Of a stretch of DNA of 64,000 bases, positions 57,307-64,000 are shown piece after piece (position 1 is the first letter of the stretch; the number at the start of each line of letters is the position of its first letter). Source of the stretch: Symsagittifera roscoffensis (taxonomy: Eukaryota > Xenacoelomorpha > Acoela > Convolutidae); contig NC_087066.1 in assembly GCF_963678635.1 (NCBI RefSeq), forward strand, positions 59,848,312 through 59,912,311, in the 5' to 3' direction. A program made the position numbers and the translations under genes. The notes below the pieces were generated by a model, which saw only the letters and a program-made list of their open reading frames with translations, was not told where the DNA came from and made no database searches.

Positions 57307-60124
57307 GTAGCTTGTTTATAGACCATATTGCCAAACAGCAGTGAGTCTGGCTAACCTAACTGACTTGATAAGAATTTCAACATTTGATAAGAATTTCATT
57401 CTGATAATCAACCTGACTTGATGAAAATTTCAAGCTGTTATCAAACGCCCACTGAAGTTTTTGTTAAAGATTGCATTTGTCTTGATAATTGTTGGTAGTT
57501 TCTTGCTCTACATGGAATAGTTGTTTTTAAAAAGCAACAGGTTCGGTTACCGGTACCAAAATCCTTCATAGGTAAAAATCGATTATGATGAATTTTCATT
57601 GACCAAAAATTTTGTCTAGACAACCATTTATCGTGGCAAGTCCAAACAACAGAGTTTTTTGAAATGATTGTTTTTGATAGTTTTCAAATGGAGAAATATG
57701 AGCAGTTAAAATCTATCGTATTCCCTTTCAAATTTTAAATAATTTTTACGAAACCTAACCATTTTCTATACATTTAAGCGAAGCTCGAAGCATTCTGGGT
57801 TTTGCCTTGATGCGAACTGTCATGTTAGTTTTTGATTTCTTCTGTAGCAGCAAAAAAAAAAACTTTTAGAAACGCTTGAAGGTTTTTCCAGCGAAACAAA
57901 AACAAACAAAAAATGAAAGATCTTGAGGAAAAGTGGTTTGATTTTAGACTCTTCTAAACTCCCTCAATATTATCAAGTTTAAGGCCAAACAAAAGGACCA
58001 ATTATTTTCATGTTGGTAGAACAACCTTTTTGGTGATAATCAATCAATTTCTCCCGAAGTTATTCGGGTACCTACTTTGCAATGTTACAGGCATCTTAAA
58101 ATAAGTTAGATCAAAGTGTTTCATTAATCCTTGTTGCTCATTTTAATGAAAAACGGTCTCGCACTGAATCTTCATTGTTCGTCAATATTAATTGTTTTCT
58201 TCTACCAAACCAGATAAGGAATTTTCATCACGGCCTCAGCATCAGCAACAGAATGAACGACACTTTTCAAAATTTCTGTACACTGCAATCCAAAGTCAAA
58301 TAGAAGTTGAAGAGTGGTTTAATTGGTGTGCCATTGGTTAAATTGAAACAAAATATAAAAAATTGTTGCGGTTGTTTAAACAATTTTTTTTTCCGCAAAT
58401 GACTTCATAAATTCCCAATATCTTTTCTGGTAACATTGATATTTTTGAAAGTAGGCGGGGAATTCGAACTTTTTGCTTTCAGCTCATCTGCAACAATAAG
58501 ATCACATTGCCTATAGCCAAACATTATTTCATCTTTCATGTTTTGCAATAGTGAATTTAAAAAAGCGTTCATTTGAAGGGGAAATGGTTTCTAAGGTATT
58601 TTTTCACCTCTACGCTGTTATTAAACTCATCCCTTCATTTGATTTACCTCATTTCGTTTATCGAGTAGATTTTTTCTCGAATTTCTTCTTTTCTATGCTC
58701 GTTCGCTATCATCAACGTTAAGGCTAAGTTTAGCTGGTTCGGGAGGACAGAAAAGGAAATAACTTTCCATCGCTTCGAAAACATTTTTACAATAATTGCA
58801 ATACACATCAACACTGAAGCAATCATTTCATCCTCGATACGCTCTTCTTCTTACTCTCTGGCTTCGCTGTTATTGAAATTGACTCTTTCACTGAGGATGC
58901 TAAAAATCGTGGGTAGCCGCTTTTGAGGATAATTTCAGTTTCCAGAAATTCTGATGGCATCTCCGATTTGTTCTTTTCAGCAAACTTTTCCAAGTCTTTC
59001 ACAAACTCATTGAGGCATTTTGGTTCTTTGGCACTCCAAAACTTGGGTTTTTAAAGTAAATTGGATAAAATTGACACTGATTGGGGCTCATGATTTCCGA
59101 TCCAGGTAATTGTTTTTGTAGGTTCTAACTTGTTCTGTTGGCGACACTTCCGAACAAAGTTATCTCTTTGAAATAGTGAAAAAAGAAAAATTCCAGCTTT
59201 TCAAATACCATTTCATGTAGAATGTATAAAACTTTAGGATAAATTTTTTTGACTCGATCATTTCATCGTAAAAGATGCTGGTTAAAATATATCGCAAGTT
59301 GGACATCGAAAACATTTGAAGAAAATGTTGACATTATTGACGTGAATAATATAGCTGTTGTACCGTAGAAGCTTCACTGTATTTTAATTTTCACCGATAC
59401 CTCTCAATCTAGTTCTCCCACATAATTCCTATCATTTGTTTTGATCTAGTAAGTGAAGATGTTTTCTCTACTAAATATTCAACTATCGGTAAGTTATTCA
59501 TCGAAACTCGGTTCATGACAATATTTTTACGAAAAATTCATCGACGATTTTGTAGGTAGATGTTTCAAGACTAGATGTACTTTGTAATTGAACTGCAAGT
59601 GTTTGAAACAAAAACAAAGTGTCACTGGAGGGTGGTTTTGTGTGTTCATCCGAAATAAAGCAGTTATTTTGATGTTTTTCAGAAGTGGTTATTCAACTTC
59701 CCATAAGTACGCTTTTGAGAAGTGAAGCAAAAATTTAAATACCGGTGATCAAATTCAATCGCCATTTTGTATTTTGTCTCTCTCTTGTACAAACCTTTTT
59801 GAAGTCTTGATTGTTGACCTTGTCAAAAAAGCAGCATAGACTTCTCATGAGCATAGAAATAACGATATTGTATTGTAAGTAACATGAATCCCACGGAAAT
59901 GTAGATTACTGCTGCGCAATCAAAGTTCTCAAAGACGATCCAATTTTCCTTTAACTAGATAAGGAACTAGTTTGTAATCTTGAAAACTGAAAACCTTGTC
60001 GCGTCTACTGTTATCTCGGTTTCTGTCAAGATGTAGTGAAAGGAATAAAACTCCTCTCGTAGCTGATCACTAACCTCCTCTTTTTTCAAGGTTTTATTAA
60101 AATCATTCGTTTTACTCAATTTAA
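57307..60124 (-). pseudogene. Array unit 3: same family, most diverged full unit
   Basis: Segment A reads 'SDQLREEFYSFHY' where units 1 and 2 have the TAG, so this unit lacks that stop. It continues with 'DCAAVIYISVGFML' and 'YFYAHEKS'. Segment B (about 59,650-59,500) reads 'SDEHTKPPSSDTLFLFQ' and 'TLAVQLQSTSSLETST'. This is the same frame as unit 1, with many replacements. Segment C keeps 'TWIGNHEPQSVSI' and 'SEFLETEIILKSGYPR'. The end segment 58,826-58,644 ('MIASVLMCIAIIVKMF') matches unit 2. Segment D has 'AYFQKYQCYQKRYWEFMKS' and 'LLFDFGLQCTEILKSV'. Stops occur in each segment. Offset to unit 2 is about 3,000 bp. Confidence 0.6.
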
Positions 60125-60349
60125 ACGCTCAGCTGAAGTTTTTAAAAGCTGATGCTTGTCCGTAAATTTATCCACCATTTTCTTGTTATACACATAGTGG
60201 TAGCATTATAAAAATCGACAATTTAGGTTACCTGTACCAAAGTTCCAATGATAAATATCGATTATAATATGTTTTTGTTGACGAAACATTTCACAAAACA
60301 AGTATCGTGCTTAAGATCAAACAAAACCACCAATTTTCAGCTTTCCTCA

Positions 60350-61240
60350 ATATCCTCTCAAATCTACTTCAAAAATAAACTTGAATTTTTTCTCAAAAAT
60401 TGGCGGTTTCTCATTGATTATATGCAAAAATTCAAATGAGCAGCTGTCAAAATTTGCAGAGATGCTGCTTTTTTGATTTGTTTGTTAATTATAGTGGCAA
60501 TTTTTTCTAATTTTAGGGCAAACATCTTATGATCAAATATTTTTGCGATTGCTTTTGTGTATTTTTTTAAACTTTTTCACTTATTTGGAAAATTTAAGTC
60601 ATATAAAGGAATTTTTTTCTCTTTGATTACGCCATCATAACATAAAGGGTTTTTTTTGCGATTGGAATCAACAATAAGAATCAACAATTATTTCTGATTG
60701 GACACACCTTTTATTTTGAATTTCCTCAAATTCCATAGAAAAAATCTGAAATCTGCTTCGACTGGGACACGACTACAGACCAAATGAAAAAATTCTCTTC
60801 TGATTGGTTAAACTTCCACATTTGAATTGAAGGTATACCCATTCTGAACTGAAAATCATTTTAGTTTCAGTTTAACTACCAACAAGTACCTCCTCTTTCA
60901 AATCTAAATCATTCTTAACTCTTGTTTTTATTCAGTCTTTCTCATTATTTCAAGCTATTGCTCAATTGAATTTCTTGCTGACAAAACAGATGTTGACTCT
61001 TACTTTTTTAATATTTTTTGGACGTTCACGTTCAAGTTCTATAAAAGAGAGTTCTCCGATTAATTAAAAGTCTCTTCAGAAAAACTCGATAAAAGGCTTA
61101 ACTTTTGACCCACATTTGCGTCTTAAGGCTTGAAAGTTACTTCTGAAAAGCACCTGACAAAAACAGAAACTTTTTTTATTCTAGAAAATTTGAAAACTAT
61201 GAAAGAGTCCTATGAAAATATATCGAAGACATTTTCATTT
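60350..61240. repeat. Duplicated block, copy 1
   Basis: Nearly identical to 63,180-64,000 at an offset of about 2,830 bp. For example, 'gattggaatcaacaataaga' lies at 60,660 and 63,490. The blocks share long perfect stretches and so are young. Confidence 0.88.
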
Positions 61241-61494
61241 CGTACCCAATTCGCTCATTAGAAGAAAGAGAAGGCATCAGCTGAAAAACCCATCGCACTT
61301 GAGCACCTTGATTGTCAACAATTCTAGTGAAAACTCAACCGAGTGCGTAAGACAATTTTCTGAATCGAGAAGAACATACTGAAAAACAAAGTGAAGATAC
61401 TGAATGAAAACCAAGAATATGTCTGACTTACAGCTGAGAGAGGAGAGTAGTAGAAGAGTGAGGCGATCAGGGGGGGGGGGTTGGGTGCTGACTT

Positions 61495-61690
61495 CCATGT
61501 TTTAACATAGGCTATAGAGTATCCGGTCAGCACCCTATGTAGTAACAGAGGCTATAGATTTCCCAATGTATTAAGATAGGGAATAGGTTTTTAAGATGGT
61601 AAGGTCATTAAGATGGTAAGGTTTCAGATGGTAAATTTTAGAAAAATTTTTCGCGCCCGATCTTACCATGTTTTAGATAGTGTTTAGAGT
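61495..61690. repeat. Second copy of the 51.9-kb repeat
   Basis: Contains 'gtatccggtcagcaccctat', 'ttcccaatgtattaagatag' and several 'agatggtaagg' words, matching 51,940-52,090. A G-run of 10 (61,471-61,480) lies just upstream, mirroring the C-rich stretch at 51.8 kb. It forms the truncation point of array unit 4. Confidence 0.7.
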
Positions 61691-62209
61691 TCCCATATAT
61701 TAGGTACGTTTTTCAGCATTACCGCAAACTTTCTTACGCAAATGATCAATTTGAATTGCAACTTTGTGTTTTGTCTCACTTTTGTACAACTTTCTTTGAC
61801 ATCGTGATTTTTGACCTTGTCATAGAATTAACAAGAACGTGTTATTCCGATGACCCTTAAATGAAAATTTTCAACGGTTCCTATCTTACCTAACACGAAT
61901 CCCAGATCAGTAGAGATTTTTGCTGCGCAATCGAATTTTTCAAAGACTCGATCCAGTGTTTCAACTAATACAAAAGGATCTAGTTTGGAATAATGAAAAC
62001 TGAATACATTGGGGTGCCCATTTTCCATCTCGATATCTGTGAAGAAGTGCTGAGAGACATTCAAATCATCTCGTAGATGATCACTATCCTCCTCGTTTTC
62101 TAAATTTTTAATCAAATCAGCAAGAGAATCATTGATTTTTCTTGCTTTCAACGCGTGATCTTTCTTGCGATGATGTTGAGGTTAACAATAGCTCGGAGTT
62201 CTTACACAA

Positions 62210-63180
62210 TACACACTTTGTTAAGGTTGAGGTTGACTTTAAATGCTTCTTGCTTTTATGGAAATTCATTTCTTGCTGGTTTTAGTTACAATAATTTCCA
62301 TCTGGACAATAAATAACGCCTCGCATACAACTCTTCCGATTCGTTTACCTGTGCCCTTTGTCACAGCCCTGGCACTTTTCTTTCTTAATCCTTTGAGTAA
62401 CAGCATTTGAAATTAATAGTCATGTACCTTGGTACCTACAAAAATGGTAGATATAAATTGTCCTGAAAAAGAATAAACTACATATAGTCACCTTGAATTG
62501 ATCAGAAGAACTGAAACAATTTTTTAACGTAAAAAAACAGAATCGAAGGACTTTTATTTTTCTTTTGCGTAGGGGAAACTAACCAATTAGAATTAAGTAA
62601 GCTATAAAAACCTTGTTTAACCGAGATCAACAAATCAGAGCCCATCGTTTTCTAAAAAAGATTCCTTTACGATTAGCAAAAAAAAACAATTGTATATCTT
62701 TAATTGATTAGTTGTCTTTACAAGAAAGAGAAAAATTTTATTTCATTCGCTTTCTGATAAAACAGATGTTGACCCTTACTTTTAAACAATTTTTTGGATG
62801 TTTACGTTCTACAAAAGAGAGTTCTCCGGCTAATAAAAAGTCTCTACATCAAAACTTACTCGATCAAAGGCTTAATTTTTGACTCACATTTGCGTATCAA
62901 GGTTTGTTTTGAAGTTACTTATGAGTTACACCTGACAAGAAAACAAACTTTTGTTTATTCTTGAAAAATAAAAAACATTGCAAGAGTCGTATGAAAATAT
63001 ATCAATGACAATTTTGTTCCCAAACCGATACCCATATTTGTCAAAACTCACCAGCAAATTCAAATTTCCTCCATTTCATTAACAGTTTCAAGAGCTAACA
63101 GAGTTCAAAATCTTGCATGATTAGGATTTGTGGAAGATTTCCAGAGAATGTTTTCGAAAGAATCGCCAGCTTCGAAATTT
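62210..63180. other. No gene; partial repeat at 62,760-62,930
   Basis: The stretch 62,760-62,930 ('aacagatgttgacccttact', 'aaaagagagttctcc') is a third, more diverged copy of sequence at 60,985-61,130 and 63,816-63,960. The rest is AT-rich with no recognised feature. Confidence 0.55.
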
Positions 63181-64000
63181 ACTCTCAAATCTACTTCAAA
63201 ATTAAACTTGATTATTTTCTCAAAAATTGGCAGTTTTTTTTGATTATATGCAAAAATTCAAATGAGCAGCTGTCAAAATTTGCAGAGATGCTGCTTTTAT
63301 GATTTGTTTGATATTTATATTGGCAATTTTTTTCTCAATTTAGGGCAAACATCTTATGATCAAATATTTTTGCGATTGCTTTTGTGTATTATTTTTTTTA
63401 CTTTTTTACTTATTTGGAAAATGTAAGTCATATAAAGGAATTTTTTTTCTTTTTGATTACGCCATCATAACATAAAGGGTTTTTTTTGCGATTGGAATCA
63501 ACAATAAGAATCAACAATTATTTCTGATTGGACACACCTTTTATTTTGAATTTCCTCAAATTCCATAGAAAAAATCTGAAATCTGCTTCGACTGGGACAC
63601 GACTACAGACCAAATGAAAAAATTCTCTTCTGATTGGTTAAACTTCCACATTTGAATTGAAGGTATACCCATTCTGAACTGAAAATCATTTTAGTTTCAG
63701 TTTAACTACCAACAACTACCTCCTCTTTCAAATCTAAATCATTCTTAACTCTTGTTTTTATTCAGTCTTTCTCATTATTTCAAGCTATCGCTCAATTGAA
63801 TTTCTTGCTGACAAAACAGATGTTGACTCTTACTTTTTTATTATTTTTTGGACGTTCACGTTCAAGTTTTATAAAAGAGAGTTCTCCAATTAATCAAAAG
63901 TCTCTTCAGAAAAACTCGATAAAAGGCTTAACTTTTGACCCACATTTGCGTCTTAAGGCTTGAAAATTACTTCTGAAAAGCACCTGAAAAAACAGAAACT
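63180..64000. repeat. Duplicated block, copy 2 (runs off the window)
   Basis: Matches 60,350-61,170 and is cut by the window end, so the duplication may continue. Together with array unit 4 between the copies, it suggests a larger tandem duplication with a period near 2.83 kb. Confidence 0.88.

Larger units (their letters stand above)
60125..62210 (-). pseudogene. Array unit 4: truncated, segment A only
   Basis: The frame 62,151-61,828 gives 'MKARKINDSLADLIKNLENE', 'DDLNVSQHFFTDIEME' and 'FDCAAKISTDLGFVLGKIG', with no TAG at the position broken in units 1 and 2. After a shift it continues 'DVKESCTKVRQNTKLQF' to about 61,700. Segments B-D are missing and replaced by the repeat at 61,495-61,690 and by other sequence. 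The low end (60,125-60,260) again matches the low end of unit 1. The start codon is tentative, because unit 2 stays open further upstream ('LERSR'). Confidence 0.6.

Noticed and set aside
1-64000. CRISPR array or prokaryotic defence locus
   Set aside because: Repeats present are long, divergent satellites or transposon ends, and the only genes are of metazoan type.

Overview
This window looks like repeat-rich, AT-rich nuclear DNA from an animal, probably an invertebrate. It has long introns with GT-AG borders, a chymotrypsin-fold gene split into three phase-compatible exons, a polyadenylation signal, and fossils of metazoan-type transposons (hAT with a DUF4371-like core, MULE, and a Gypsy-type LTR element with twin zinc knuckles). 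There are no bacterial operons, ribosome binding sites, rRNA genes or CRISPR arrays. I cannot name the species.

Layout. 1-2.75 kb shows no gene. 2.75-11.8 kb is a mosaic of dispersed and tandem repeats, including three successive copies of a 1.1-1.8 kb unit. 12.7-18.1 kb carries a divergent satellite of about 155-165 bp, with one 1,085-bp block of it recently duplicated in tandem. 18.1-19.4 kb is a degenerate CCAT-type simple-sequence block. 19.6-26.4 kb is a nest of DNA transposons and tRNA-related SINEs. Several elements there can be delimited to the base by inverted ends and target duplications: a Tc1/mariner-like MITE inside a MITE with an 8-bp duplication, itself inside a SINE; a complete MULE with a 9-bp duplication; and two further MITEs.

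27.17-31.84 kb (+) holds the only convincing host gene, a secreted chymotrypsin-like protein whose catalytic serine position is aspartate, so probably an inactive serine protease homologue. Its first intron contains a dead hAT transposase. 32.6-36.6 kb (-) is a decayed Gypsy-type element (gag, protease, start of pol; no reverse transcriptase seen). 36.8-38.2 kb has short direct repeats and a zinc-finger-like fragment. 40.9-42.3 kb is rich in TAATCGATTA palindromes and contains a strong G-quadruplex candidate. 46.2-49.0 kb is another divergent satellite with a longer period near 1.05 kb. 50.089-50.364 kb is a hAT-type MITE.

50.88-62.21 kb is a tandem array of four units of about 2-3.3 kb. Each carries the same minus-strand, multi-segment protein-like sequence, which I do not recognise. 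Reading frame and motifs are kept between divergent copies, but every copy is broken, and two neighbours share the same nonsense codon. This family is the best candidate here for something undescribed. The right edge (60.3-64.0 kb) has a further duplication about 2.83 kb apart.
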